From NCBI GenBank assembly GCA_963557065.1, contig CAUWCT010000001.1:62001-126000 (forward strand): 64,000 nt of DNA. The letters run 5' to 3'. Of this stretch, positions 7,071 through 15,018 are shown one piece after another. How positions within the stretch are numbered: position 1 is the first letter of the stretch; every line of letters begins with the position of its first letter. The position numbers were made by a program, and so were the translations under genes. This DNA comes from UMGS1370 sp963557065 (GTDB lineage: Bacteria > Bacillota > Clostridia > Lachnospirales > Lachnospiraceae). Under the pieces are notes generated by a model. It was not told where the DNA came from. It saw only the letters and a list, made by a program, of their open reading frames with translations, and ran no database searches.

Positions 7071-8792
7071 TTAAAATCTGGTATCCCAGGTACCGCACCA
7101 TACGGATTCCTCATACTGGCCTTCAAACGGTTCCAGACCTGCGATTTTTTTAATGGTTTCTTCAATGGTATCCGGGCGGTTGTTGTAGGCATTGATAAAT
7201 GCCGGAACTCTGGACACATCAATCAGATGATTCGTATAATTAAATGAAGTAAATACTGTTGGAATGTCGTGGATATACCAGGGATAACAGCTGGACATGG
7301 GGTCCGGCCACATAAGCCGCACTGAATTGGTTTGGGCAAATCCGCTGATGTCCGCAAAAATCATAATGGCGTCATATTTGTCTTTTAACGCTTTTACAGA
7401 ACCTTTATTCATAGACGATTCCATTAACTCCGGTTCATAGCCATATTTTTGCAAAGCATCCAGAATATATCCTGTCGTGGCATCGCTTCCTCCCGACTGA
7501 ACTCCCTGACCATAAATACTTTTTTGATTCCCTACATTTCCGGAAAATACAAACACTCCAACCTTTTTATACTGAGAAGGTGACAACGGGATCTGGCCTT
7601 TTGTATTTTTAACCAGCGTAACTGCCTTTTTTCCTGCTCTTTTTGCAATTTCCTGATGCTCTTTGCAGCCAATGACCTGCAGGGCTTCTTTTCCCGGATG
7701 AAACCGGTGACTCTCTTTCTTTTTATGAAGTCCCACTGCCGCTTTACATGCCAGAATCCGTTCCAGAGCATCCTGAAGCCGCTCTAGCGTTATGACACCG
7801 GATTCAATACCTTCCTTCATAGCCTGGTAATCTTCTTCCATATCATTGATTCCCAGAATCATATCGCATCCGCAGGCAATGGACCAGGGGACTGCTTGTA
7901 ACCGGCTCATCCCATAATATCCCATCATCTTGGTCTGATCGGTTACGGCCAGGCCGTTAAATCCCAGTTGTTTCCGCAAAAGGCCATCCACCAGTTCCTT
8001 TGATGTACAGGCCGGCTGCATATCCTGATCCCTTAAACCCGGATTTAACTTTCTCTGATATGCCGGCATGGTAAAATGAGCTACCATAATACTTAACACG
8101 CCGTTTTGGATGGCATTGCGGTAAATCTTTCCAAAGGTTTCATCCCATTCTTCACAGGACAGGCCATTATTTCCGACAGCCAGATGCTGATCCCGTTCTT
8201 CCCATCCGTCTCCCGGAAAATGTTTCAGACAGGGAACTACCCCGTATTCCCTGCAGCCTTTATTATACGCTTCTACGCACTCGCTGACAAAATCCGGATC
8301 TCCTCCATACGCTCTGGTATTGATCAGGCTGTTTCTCCAGTTCAGCAGGATGTCGCCTACCGGCCCAAAGGACCAGTTATACCCTACTGCCGCCGTCTCT
8401 CTTGCACTGATCCGGCCTACTTCATAAGCATACCCCGGATCTCTGAGCGCCCGCACCTGTGCTCCCGACGCCACAAGAGTGCCTCCTTTTAAAGCGCCGT
8501 TTGGTCCGGATTCACAGTTTCCGGCATAGAGATAGGGGATTTTTGCGTGCTCCTGCAGATCTGCCATAATCTCCTGAGCCGTTTCATTGCCAAACAAAGC
8601 TGCCCTGAAGGGAATTCCTCCGATAGGATATTTTTCTAAAAATTCAGTCAGTTCTTCCCTGCTCATTCCCATTAAAGGATCTGCAAACAGCTGGCAGATT
8701 TTTTCATGCTGACTCATCCCTCTGATGGTGTCTTTTACCCAGGAAACGCCTTCCTCATCCAGATAAAATGGATTTCCACACAAATCAACCAT
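7071..8792 (-). CDS. Glycoside hydrolase family 3 protein (NagZ/beta-N-acetylhexosaminidase-like)
   Basis: A 573-aa, probably cytosolic GH3 enzyme. CLKHFPGDG followed by a DQH motif and GLAVTDQTKM, carrying the nucleophile Asp, are the family's signatures in the first (barrel) domain. The C-terminal half (about 375-545) is the alpha/beta sandwich domain. The KHFPG(D)G pattern points to the beta-N-acetylglucosaminidase branch, but specificity is uncertain. The frame extends upstream to a TTG. The ATG at 8792 is preferred because AAGGAGGAGG ends 6 nt before it. It is the first gene of a GH3-sulfatase operon, which suggests stepwise removal of a sugar and a sulfate from the same oligosaccharide. 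Confidence 0.87.
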   Translation of the reverse strand: MVDLCGNPFYLDEEGVSWVKDTIRGMSQHEKICQLFADPLMGMSREELTEFLEKYPIGGIPFRAALFGNETAQEIMADLQEHAKIPYLYAGNCESGPNGALKGGTLVASGAQVRALRDPGYAYEVGRISARETAAVGYNWSFGPVGDILLNWRNSLINTRAYGGDPDFVSECVEAYNKGCREYGVVPCLKHFPGDGWEERDQHLAVGNNGLSCEEWDETFGKIYRNAIQNGVLSIMVAHFTMPAYQRKLNPGLRDQDMQPACTSKELVDGLLRKQLGFNGLAVTDQTKMMGYYGMSRLQAVPWSIACGCDMILGINDMEEDYQAMKEGIESGVITLERLQDALERILACKAAVGLHKKKESHRFHPGKEALQVIGCKEHQEIAKRAGKKAVTLVKNTKGQIPLSPSQYKKVGVFVFSGNVGNQKSIYGQGVQSGGSDATTGYILDALQKYGYEPELMESSMNKGSVKALKDKYDAIMIFADISGFAQTNSVRLMWPDPMSSCYPWYIHDIPTVFTSFNYTNHLIDVSRVPAFINAYNNRPDTIEETIKKIAGLEPFEGQYEESVWCGTWDTRF

Positions 8793-8837
8793 ATTAACCT
8801 CCTCCTTGGCCGGCAAATGCCCGTTTCAGTTGCTTTA

Positions 8838-8885
8838 TTTAATTTAATTAATTTAAAATATAGTAGATTTTTTGAGGTTTGTCTA
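8838..8885 (-). promoter_or_regulatory. Promoter of the GH3-sulfatase operon with an AT-rich operator-like core
   Basis: On the minus strand TAGACA (8880-8885) and TATATT (8857-8862) are 17 bp apart. Immediately downstream (8838-8857) is a run of TTTAATT/TTAATTAA motifs, placed as a repressor site would be. A similar palindrome lies downstream of the DUF4838 promoter at 17022-17033. Regulation by the ROK protein is only a guess. Confidence 0.45.
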
Positions 8886-8924
8886 CTGATTTTTTATGAC
8901 TGTTTTTCTGTGTACAGGCACAAA

Positions 8925-8952
8925 GCACAAGGTTTTTCTATACCATACAATA
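8925..8952 (+). promoter_or_regulatory. Possible sporulation (SigK/SigE-like) promoter of the DUF4397 gene
   Basis: CATACAATA (8944-8952) fits the CATAnnnTA -10 of SigK and the CATACAnT -10 of SigE. GCACA (8925-8929) fits the short SigK -35, with AC 15 bp upstream of the -10, one or two bases shorter than usual. No SigA -35 is seen in a suitable position. This is a motif match only. Confidence 0.35.
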
Positions 8953-8980
8953 TAACGTCTAATAAAAGAGAGGTTTTTCT

Positions 8981-9907
8981 ATGGCTGAGTCTATTTATAC
9001 GGCTATGGCAGTTGGGGATGGGTATCCCGTACCGCCTCTGCCAAATCCCGGTGAAGGCGGTCCCATTCCAGACTTTGATTTTCCTCCTGATACCGCTCCG
9101 GATAATGGAGGAACGCCGGTAGTTCCTTTGCCGAACCCAGGTGAAGGCGGTCCTCTGCCCTCATTTCCGGAAAATAACGGGAATACTCCCATGATCCCCC
9201 TGCCAAACCCGGGCGAAGGCGGTCCTGTCTCCGGCGGCAATAACAACGGCGGGATTTTGGGTTCCATCATCACTGTGATTCCCCGCCCCATTATTCCATG
9301 TTATTTCTGTAATTCCACCCAGTTCGGCACAGTCCGGTTTTTAAATGCAGCCTCTGGCTACAATCCATTTTTAATCTATATCGGAAATCAACTGGTGGTC
9401 AATTCCCTGGGAAATTCCGAGATCAGCCAGTACGGCAGAGTCTCTGCGGGAAGACAGACCATTACAGTTTCCGGGCAAAACGGGTATGTGTACATCCAGA
9501 AATCTATTACGGTCCGCTCCGGTCAGGCCATGACGGTTGCCATCTTTAATACGGTAAACGGCCTGGATTTAATGGAGATCACAGATAATGTCTGTCAGGC
9601 CGGAGCCGGCAGCGGCTGCTTCAGAGCCTGCAATTTGTCTGTCACCAATCAGAGTCTCAACGTTTCTTTAAACCGCAATTACGTCACCTTCCAGGGATTA
9701 AGCTACAAACAGATCACCGGAGCCGTCTATCTGCCCATGGGTTCCTATCTGGTTCAGGTATTTAACAACCCGTCCTTTACCGGCAATTCTCTGGTATCTT
9801 CTTCTCTGTATGTGCGTCCGGGCACTTCTTATACGCTTTATATCTTTAACTGGAATTCTTCCAGGGACGCAATCCGCACTCTAGTGGTGGAGGATCGGCA
9901 GGCATAA
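8981..9907 (+). CDS. PLPNPGEGGP-repeat protein with DUF4397 domain
   Basis: A 308-aa protein of unknown function. The N-terminal third is Pro/Gly/Asn-rich and holds three copies of PLPNPGEGGP (residues 19-28, 49-58, 73-82). These are followed by a short hydrophobic stretch and a CYFC pair (107-110). The C-terminal part resembles DUF4397: FGTVRFLNAASG at about 115, with a beta-sandwich-like strand pattern repeated near 210-300. There is no signal peptide or anchor, so export by the Sec route is not expected. Deposition on a spore or assembly in the cytoplasm are possibilities. AGAGAGG precedes the ATG. The promoter looks unlike a SigA promoter. The gene stands alone. Confidence 0.75.
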   Translation: MAESIYTAMAVGDGYPVPPLPNPGEGGPIPDFDFPPDTAPDNGGTPVVPLPNPGEGGPLPSFPENNGNTPMIPLPNPGEGGPVSGGNNNGGILGSIITVIPRPIIPCYFCNSTQFGTVRFLNAASGYNPFLIYIGNQLVVNSLGNSEISQYGRVSAGRQTITVSGQNGYVYIQKSITVRSGQAMTVAIFNTVNGLDLMEITDNVCQAGAGSGCFRACNLSVTNQSLNVSLNRNYVTFQGLSYKQITGAVYLPMGSYLVQVFNNPSFTGNSLVSSSLYVRPGTSYTLYIFNWNSSRDAIRTLVVEDRQA

Positions 9908-9920
9908 TATAGAAACAGGA

Positions 9921-9950
9921 GAGTTTATAACTTTTGCAAGTTGTAAACTC
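9921..9950. terminator. Hairpin between the DUF4397 gene and the GH5-like gene
   Basis: GAGTTTATAACTT (9921-9933) and AAGTTGTAAACTC (9938-9950) form a 13-bp stem with a 4-nt loop. It lies between two convergent genes and probably serves both. The T tails are weak. Confidence 0.6.
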
Positions 9951-9964
9951 CCCCTTTAAAACTT

Positions 9965-11131
9965 CTATTCTGCAAAAATAGTTTCTACTACAGAAAGCAT
10001 AAATGGAATCCATTGATTATTTTCAGCATCGTAATATTTTGTATCCGCATTGACAGCAAATGGAATTTTTGCAGATGTCAGTGCGGATGTCATATAAGAA
10101 GCAAACTCCGCCTGCTCTTCAACTGTATATGTATTTCCCTTGTTGTAATTGCCAGGCATCCAGGCTCCCACCCAGGTGGGAATCCCCGTCTGCCTCTGCC
10201 ATTCCAATGCCGCTGCGATTTTATCTGTAATCAACTTCTTTTCTGCATCCGTCCCGGTTGTCCACTTTTTCTTTTCATTGGTTTTATCTGGTCCCGCCGC
10301 ATAAAAATGCCATTCTGCCATCAAATATCCATTATGTGCGGATGGAATTTTCAACTCATGCAGATAGTATGGATCTGAACGCAGTCTTGGGGAAATCATA
10401 ATTATACGATCCGGATTAGACTGCCTGATTGCAGATACAGTCTGCTCATAAAGCTCATTCAACACTTCCGGCATTTTATTAACAGCATCTGAAGATTCTA
10501 TCATTAAATCAAACGACAGCAGATGGGAATAATCTTTGTAATGCTCTGCCATGGTTTTCCACCACTGTACAACGTGATCCATTGTCTGCTGACAAGGATT
10601 TTCCTTAAATTCATGTGCCTGATATGCAAGAACCGGAATAATTCCGTTATCCAGACAGTCTTTTATCTGCTGATCCAGATTTTCCAGCAATTCCTGGGTA
10701 ATATCATCTTTTACCCGAATGCGGACATGACTGACTCCCTTCTCTTTAAAATCTTTTACCATCTGCTGATTATAGGTATCCGTCTGCTTTGAAAATTCCG
10801 ACCAGGTAACATCCAGCCCCTTCCCCAGCAATGACTGGTAGAACCATGGTGATACCGCCTGATCCCTTTCTTTTCCCAGATTCTCAATCCAGCCTCCGTC
10901 ACTCCCAACTACATATCCGTCGGGTGTCATGGTATTGCTTGCCATATATCCATTTGATTTAAAATAATACCATTCTCCATTTATTTGTCTCCATCCTTCC
11001 TGAGCATATGTTCCATCATCCATTTCATATTTCCAGTTATCTCCGTCCTGCTTCCATTCTCCGGCATAAGCCGAAAAAGCCGCGCTCAACTGCATTCCAG
11101 CAATCAATATTCCTAATAACCATTTTTTCAT
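9965..11131 (-). CDS. Secreted GH5/cellulase-like protein with N-terminal wall-binding-type module
   Basis: A 388-aa exported protein. A signal peptide (1-23, ending AYAG) is followed by a choline-/wall-binding-like module (24-85) with WKYEMDDGTYA, GWRQINGEWYYF and NGYM motifs. A GH5-like barrel (about 95-388) follows. E212 in FDLMIESS takes the place of the acid/base Glu, and HFY (275-277) matches the conserved His-x-Tyr. The position expected to carry the nucleophile reads WVGAWMPGN, with A323 instead of Glu. It may therefore be inactive, use another residue, or belong to a variant family. The start ATG at 11131 has AGAGGAA upstream and is followed by MKKWLL. It is transcribed divergently from a two-component system through a shared region with direct repeats. 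Confidence 0.8.
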   Translation of the reverse strand: MKKWLLGILIAGMQLSAAFSAYAGEWKQDGDNWKYEMDDGTYAQEGWRQINGEWYYFKSNGYMASNTMTPDGYVVGSDGGWIENLGKERDQAVSPWFYQSLLGKGLDVTWSEFSKQTDTYNQQMVKDFKEKGVSHVRIRVKDDITQELLENLDQQIKDCLDNGIIPVLAYQAHEFKENPCQQTMDHVVQWWKTMAEHYKDYSHLLSFDLMIESSDAVNKMPEVLNELYEQTVSAIRQSNPDRIIMISPRLRSDPYYLHELKIPSAHNGYLMAEWHFYAAGPDKTNEKKKWTTGTDAEKKLITDKIAAALEWQRQTGIPTWVGAWMPGNYNKGNTYTVEEQAEFASYMTSALTSAKIPFAVNADTKYYDAENNQWIPFMLSVVETIFAE

Positions 11132-11164
11132 GCTATTTCCTCTCTTCTTTATTTTTGCAAAGTC

Positions 11165-11194
11165 ATTGTAGCATTTTTCATACTGGCCATTCAA
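11165..11194 (-). promoter_or_regulatory. Promoter of the GH5-like gene
   Basis: On the minus strand TTGAAT (11189-11194), an 18-bp spacer and TACAAT (11165-11170). The ATGTGGCA direct repeats start 8 bp upstream of the -35, the usual place for an OmpR-type activator. Confidence 0.6.
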
Positions 11195-11202
11195 GGTGAT
11201 TT

Positions 11203-11221
11203 ATGTGGCAAAAATGTGGCA
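11203..11221. promoter_or_regulatory. Direct repeat ATGTGGCA x2, probable OmpR-family response-regulator site
   Basis: ATGTGGCA occurs at 11203-11210 and 11214-11221, an 11-bp phase and so one helical turn apart, as tandem OmpR/PhoB-type dimers require. It lies between the two divergent promoters and abuts the -35 of each side. The binding protein is inferred to be the adjacent response regulator. Confidence 0.55.
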
Positions 11222-11225
11222 GATG

Positions 11226-11254
11226 TTTACGATTTTATCCTTCCATGTTATGAT
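11226..11254 (+). promoter_or_regulatory. Promoter of the two-component system
   Basis: TTTACG (11226-11231), a 17-bp spacer and TATGAT (11249-11254). It begins 5 bp after the direct repeats. Confidence 0.6.
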
Positions 11255-11289
11255 AGTTTTACAGCTGCTCAGACTTTTTGGAGGAAAAC

Positions 11290-11997
11290 ATGGAAAAACT
11301 AATTTATATTGCAGATGATGAAGCCAATATTCGCCTTATGATGAAAACATTTCTTGAAAGCGAGGGCTTTTTAGTAAAGACCTTTGAAGATGGTGCTGGT
11401 ATCCGACAGGCTGTCCTTGAACAAAAACCGGATATGATTATTCTGGATATCATGATGCCTGGAGAAGACGGCTTAAGTCTATGTACTTTTTTTCGTAAAG
11501 AAAGCAACATCCCTATTATCATTGTATCCGCCAAAGACAGCCCGTTAGACAAAGTAACTGGTATTACGCTGGGGAGTGATGATTACATTATCAAACCCTT
11601 TCTTCCCCTGGAATTTATCACTCGTGTAAAGGCATTATTCCGCAGGGTTCAGCTTTCTTCCGAGGATTCTCCTTCTCATGAAACAGAAAATCTGTATCAG
11701 TGCGGAAATCTTTCTTTGTATGTAAAAGAGCGGCGCATTCTGGCCGGAGAAAAAATTTTTCCGGCAACTCCCACAGAATTTGATTTTCTGCTGTATTTAA
11801 TTAAACGCAAGGAAACTGCCGTATCAAAAATTGAACTTCTGGAACATGTGTGGCAGTGCCATTATTCCAAAGAGGAACAGAGAATGCCGGATGATCTTAT
11901 GAAACGCCTCAGGAAAAAACTAAATGCCTATGAATCTTCTGCACGTATTGAAACCGTATGGGGATATGGATATCGAATCACAGAAAGGAATGGCTGA
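11290..11997 (+). CDS. OmpR/PhoB-family response regulator
   Basis: A 235-aa DNA-binding response regulator. The receiver domain (1-118) has the acidic pocket ADDE (8-11), phospho-acceptor D53 in IILDIMMPGED, a conserved Ser in IVSAKD and Lys in YIIKPF. The C-terminal winged helix (about 130-234) has the TPTEFDFLLYL and VWGYGYRI motifs. The ATG at 11290 is preceded by GGAGGAAAAC; an in-frame TTG four codons earlier lies inside this site. The sensor kinase gene follows 5 nt later. The partner gene across the divergent promoter encodes a secreted GH5-like protein, a likely target. Confidence 0.93.
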   Translation: MEKLIYIADDEANIRLMMKTFLESEGFLVKTFEDGAGIRQAVLEQKPDMIILDIMMPGEDGLSLCTFFRKESNIPIIIVSAKDSPLDKVTGITLGSDDYIIKPFLPLEFITRVKALFRRVQLSSEDSPSHETENLYQCGNLSLYVKERRILAGEKIFPATPTEFDFLLYLIKRKETAVSKIELLEHVWQCHYSKEEQRMPDDLMKRLRKKLNAYESSARIETVWGYGYRITERNG

Positions 11998-12002
11998 AAA
12001 AT

Positions 12003-13424
12003 ATGATAGGAAAACACATTCACACCCGAATTTTCCTTTTGGTTTTGCTGGTTATTCTTTTTCTTACACTGGGAACTGGCCTGACTTTTTCTGTTTCTTC
12101 AAATTGGTATGTCCGGTATGCATCAGAACGCGATGCTTCTGCTATTATTGATATTGTAAAAAATAATTCCACAGATATGAAAGACTATTCCCCTGAAAAG
12201 GCCCGCGCCTATTCCAAAGCACTTTTGCAAAATGTAAAAGAAACAATTAAGACAGAAGCATTCAATGGAAAACTCCTTATTTTTAATTCTAAATACGACC
12301 TTGTTTATCCTGAAACATTCCAGAACAGCGAAATATCCGATCTGCTGACATCCGCCTGTTCTTCTATTATAAAACAGGAATCCGGTGAAAACATCCACAG
12401 CAGGATTGTACAGGCCGACAACCAGAAATGGTATCTCAAATTTTTCACTTTAAACACCGATTATTCCGTACGGGCAAAGTATTTTATAGCTGCAGTCCCC
12501 ATTCCTGATATGTCCGCATTTTGGAATTACACCCAAAAATGGTTCTGGATTGTTCTGCTGACAGCTTCAGGTATTTCAGCAGTTCTTGTCTGGCTGATTT
12601 CAAGAAGCATTTCCATGCCTTTACAAAAACTGTGCAGACAGATTCAGATGTTAGGAGACGGACATCAGGCGTCTATTAATGAAAATTTTTCATTATCTGA
12701 ACTGCAGTCATTAAAACTTTCTTATAATCAAATGGAACAGCGTATCCGAAAAAGCGAAGAAGAAAAAAACAATTTTTTTCAAAATGTGTCTCATGACCTG
12801 AAAACACCTTTAGCATCCATAACCGGCTATGCTCAGGGCATTTCCTGTGGTGTCATTACAGATCATAAAAAAGCAGCTGAAATTATTCTCTCTGAAAGCC
12901 TGCGGATGACTTCCCTGATAGAAAGTATCCTGTCTTTAACAAAAATGGATAATCAAAATCTGCACCTGCATCTTACAGATGTCGATCTGGTTGAATTTAC
13001 AGATGAATGTATGGAGTCTATGCAGGGAATCGACATGAATTGTTCTCTTATACTAAAAACTGATCCGGACACTCTCTGTATTGAGACCGATCCGGATTTG
13101 TTGAATCGAATTTTTCAAAATCTGCTCTCTAATTCCATACGTTATGCCAATACGGAAATCGTAGTATATATCAAACAGCAGGATCATATGGCTGTGATTA
13201 TTATCGAAGATGACGGGCCTGGATTCGACAGTGCAGATCTCCCCCATGTTTTTGAACGTTTTTACAAGGGAAAGGGCGGAAAAACAGGGATCGGACTTTC
13301 CTTTGTATGGTCTGCCATCCACTATCTTGGAGGAACAATAGAAATTGGAAACCAATCCTATCCTGATACAGGTGCTTACTATCGCCTGTGTCTTCCCAAA
13401 AAAATTCATATCAGTCAAAAATAG
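12003..13424 (+). CDS. Sensor histidine kinase
   Basis: A 473-aa membrane kinase. TM1 (9-31) and TM2 (180-199) flank an extracellular sensor domain of about 145 residues, followed by a HAMP linker (200-250). The H-box FFQNVSHDLKTPLAS carries H264. The N-box FQNLLSNSIRYA, G1 EDDGPGF and G2 GKTGIGLSF follow in order. It autophosphorylates and passes phosphate to the regulator encoded 5 nt upstream. The signal is unknown. The ATG at 12003 is chosen over an in-frame ATG at 11958, which lies inside the regulator gene and lacks a ribosome site. Confidence 0.92.
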   Translation: MIGKHIHTRIFLLVLLVILFLTLGTGLTFSVSSNWYVRYASERDASAIIDIVKNNSTDMKDYSPEKARAYSKALLQNVKETIKTEAFNGKLLIFNSKYDLVYPETFQNSEISDLLTSACSSIIKQESGENIHSRIVQADNQKWYLKFFTLNTDYSVRAKYFIAAVPIPDMSAFWNYTQKWFWIVLLTASGISAVLVWLISRSISMPLQKLCRQIQMLGDGHQASINENFSLSELQSLKLSYNQMEQRIRKSEEEKNNFFQNVSHDLKTPLASITGYAQGISCGVITDHKKAAEIILSESLRMTSLIESILSLTKMDNQNLHLHLTDVDLVEFTDECMESMQGIDMNCSLILKTDPDTLCIETDPDLLNRIFQNLLSNSIRYANTEIVVYIKQQDHMAVIIIEDDGPGFDSADLPHVFERFYKGKGGKTGIGLSFVWSAIHYLGGTIEIGNQSYPDTGAYYRLCLPKKIHISQK

Positions 13425-13445
13425 GGGTGCTTACTTGCACCCCTT
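13423..13445. terminator. Bidirectional terminator between the histidine kinase and the sugar-binding protein genes
   Basis: AGGGGTGC-TTACTT-GCACCCCT, followed by TGTTTT on the plus strand. On the minus strand the stem is followed by ATTTTTGAC. It overlaps the kinase stop codon. Confidence 0.75.
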
Positions 13446-13455
13446 GTTTTACAGA

Positions 13456-14988
13456 CTATCTCGCCTCATATAAATCTTTTGTATAGTTCTCCATCGGATC
13501 CCAGTTCTTAAACTCAAAGTCTTCTGCGCTTACGTCTGCGCCTGCTGCCTTTGCGGCATCAATCGCGCGCATCCACTCCTCCTGGGTCTTTTCTGATAAA
13601 GCCTGAAGTTCTGCTTTGTAATCAATATTCTGAGCCAGCACGCCCTGTGCAATCTCGCCTAAGTTTGGAGAAATCGCTGCAGCCTGTGCATACACAGCAG
13701 CTGTATCCGGGTTTGCCACGATTGGATCAGGAGCCAGAGCTGCCTGCTCATTGTTGATCTGGTAATACTCTAACATAGCCGGATCGGTCATATACTCTTT
13801 GTTTACAGAATCAATAACAGAAACAAATCCGCCGTCTTCTACCAGACCTGCCTGATAGTCTTCTGAATACAGAGCCATTAAATATTTAGCTGCTGCTTCC
13901 GGATGTTCACACTGAGAAGAAATTCCCATCCATGGCTGAGCGCCGATGTAAGGAAGCTTGCCCTTCATGCCATCGTCCGGAACCGGAAGAGCCATTACGC
14001 CAAAGTCCAAATCCGGATTTTCCTGACGCCAGGTGGAAATGCACCATGCGCCCTGAATAATAAATGCAGCCTGATTCTGTGCAAACAGCGCTCTTGCCTC
14101 AGGAGCTTTCATAGATACAGAGTTTGGATGGAAGCATCCTTCTTTTACCAGAGTATCATAAAACTCAAACGCATTCTGCATAGCCTGAGTATTCATGGTA
14201 TTCTGTCCGTCTACCAGAATCATCTGAGAAATATCGCTGCACTTTGCTCCGTCTAAGCTGGCCAGGGAGCGAATGGCAAGTTCCAGACGGTTTGCCTGTG
14301 CACCGCTGTCAATGATTCCAAAATATTTGCCCTTTCCAGCTTCTGTTACCTGCTTGCAGACATCAATAAACTCGCTCCAGGTCTTTGGAAGATTCTCAAC
14401 GTCCACGCCTGCCTCAGTAAGTACCGTCTTGTTATAGAACATTAATGTATTGATAATGTTTGCGGACTCCGGCAGAACGTATACTTTGCCGTCCATATTG
14501 GTGATGCCTTCGTTTAAAGCGCCTTCTGCAAAGGAATTTAAAAATTCTTCCGGCACATAATCATTTAATGGTACAAACCAGTTTTCAGCTAATACAGTGC
14601 TAAGCTTCATTCCAGACGGAATCGGGAATAAATCCGGTGCATTTCCTGCCTTAATCGCAGAAATAACCGTTTCCTTAAACTGATCTGCTGTCAATACCGT
14701 ATACTCAATGGTAATGTTGGGGTTTTCTTCCATAAATTTCTTATGGAATTCCTCTCTTCTTGCTTTGGTGCTGTCGCTCCAGTCGATTACCTGCAATGTA
14801 ATCTGCTCGTCAGAACCTGCCGTCTCACTTTCTGCTGCAGCCGCAGTAGAAGCAGCTGCAGAAGTCTCTGCCTTGGTTGTCGCAGCAGCAGTATCATTTT
14901 CAGTTGTCACATTGACTCCGCATCCGCATACAGTTCCCATCATGGCAACTGCCAAAGCAGCAGCGAACAGTCCTTTTCTCTTTCTCAT
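13456..14988 (-). CDS. Sugar ABC transporter substrate-binding lipoprotein
   Basis: The extracellular solute-binding protein (family 1, MalE-like) of the importer encoded upstream. It has 510 aa. The lipoprotein signal (1-22) has a VCGC box with C23 as the likely lipidated residue, followed by an Ala/Thr/Ser-rich linker (25-60). TLQVIDWSDSTKARREE opens the first lobe. The ATG at 14988 is preferred because AGGAGG lies 6 nt upstream of it, whereas the ATG at 14994 directly touches that site. It is the last gene of the operon, after the two permease genes. No ATPase gene is present, so a shared MsmX-type ATPase elsewhere is presumed. Confidence 0.92.
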   Translation of the reverse strand: MRKRKGLFAAALAVAMMGTVCGCGVNVTTENDTAAATTKAETSAAASTAAAAESETAGSDEQITLQVIDWSDSTKARREEFHKKFMEENPNITIEYTVLTADQFKETVISAIKAGNAPDLFPIPSGMKLSTVLAENWFVPLNDYVPEEFLNSFAEGALNEGITNMDGKVYVLPESANIINTLMFYNKTVLTEAGVDVENLPKTWSEFIDVCKQVTEAGKGKYFGIIDSGAQANRLELAIRSLASLDGAKCSDISQMILVDGQNTMNTQAMQNAFEFYDTLVKEGCFHPNSVSMKAPEARALFAQNQAAFIIQGAWCISTWRQENPDLDFGVMALPVPDDGMKGKLPYIGAQPWMGISSQCEHPEAAAKYLMALYSEDYQAGLVEDGGFVSVIDSVNKEYMTDPAMLEYYQINNEQAALAPDPIVANPDTAAVYAQAAAISPNLGEIAQGVLAQNIDYKAELQALSEKTQEEWMRAIDAAKAAGADVSAEDFEFKNWDPMENYTKDLYEAR

Positions 14989-15018
14989 GTTCATCCTCCT
15001 TTGGAAATTAAAATAACA

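Noticed and set aside
8995..9291. Minus-strand open frame of 98 codons, Pro/Gly-rich, opposite the DUF4397 gene
   Set aside because: It is the antisense of the PLPNPGEGGP repeat region. It has no ribosome site, and the plus-strand frame has the recognisable domain and start.
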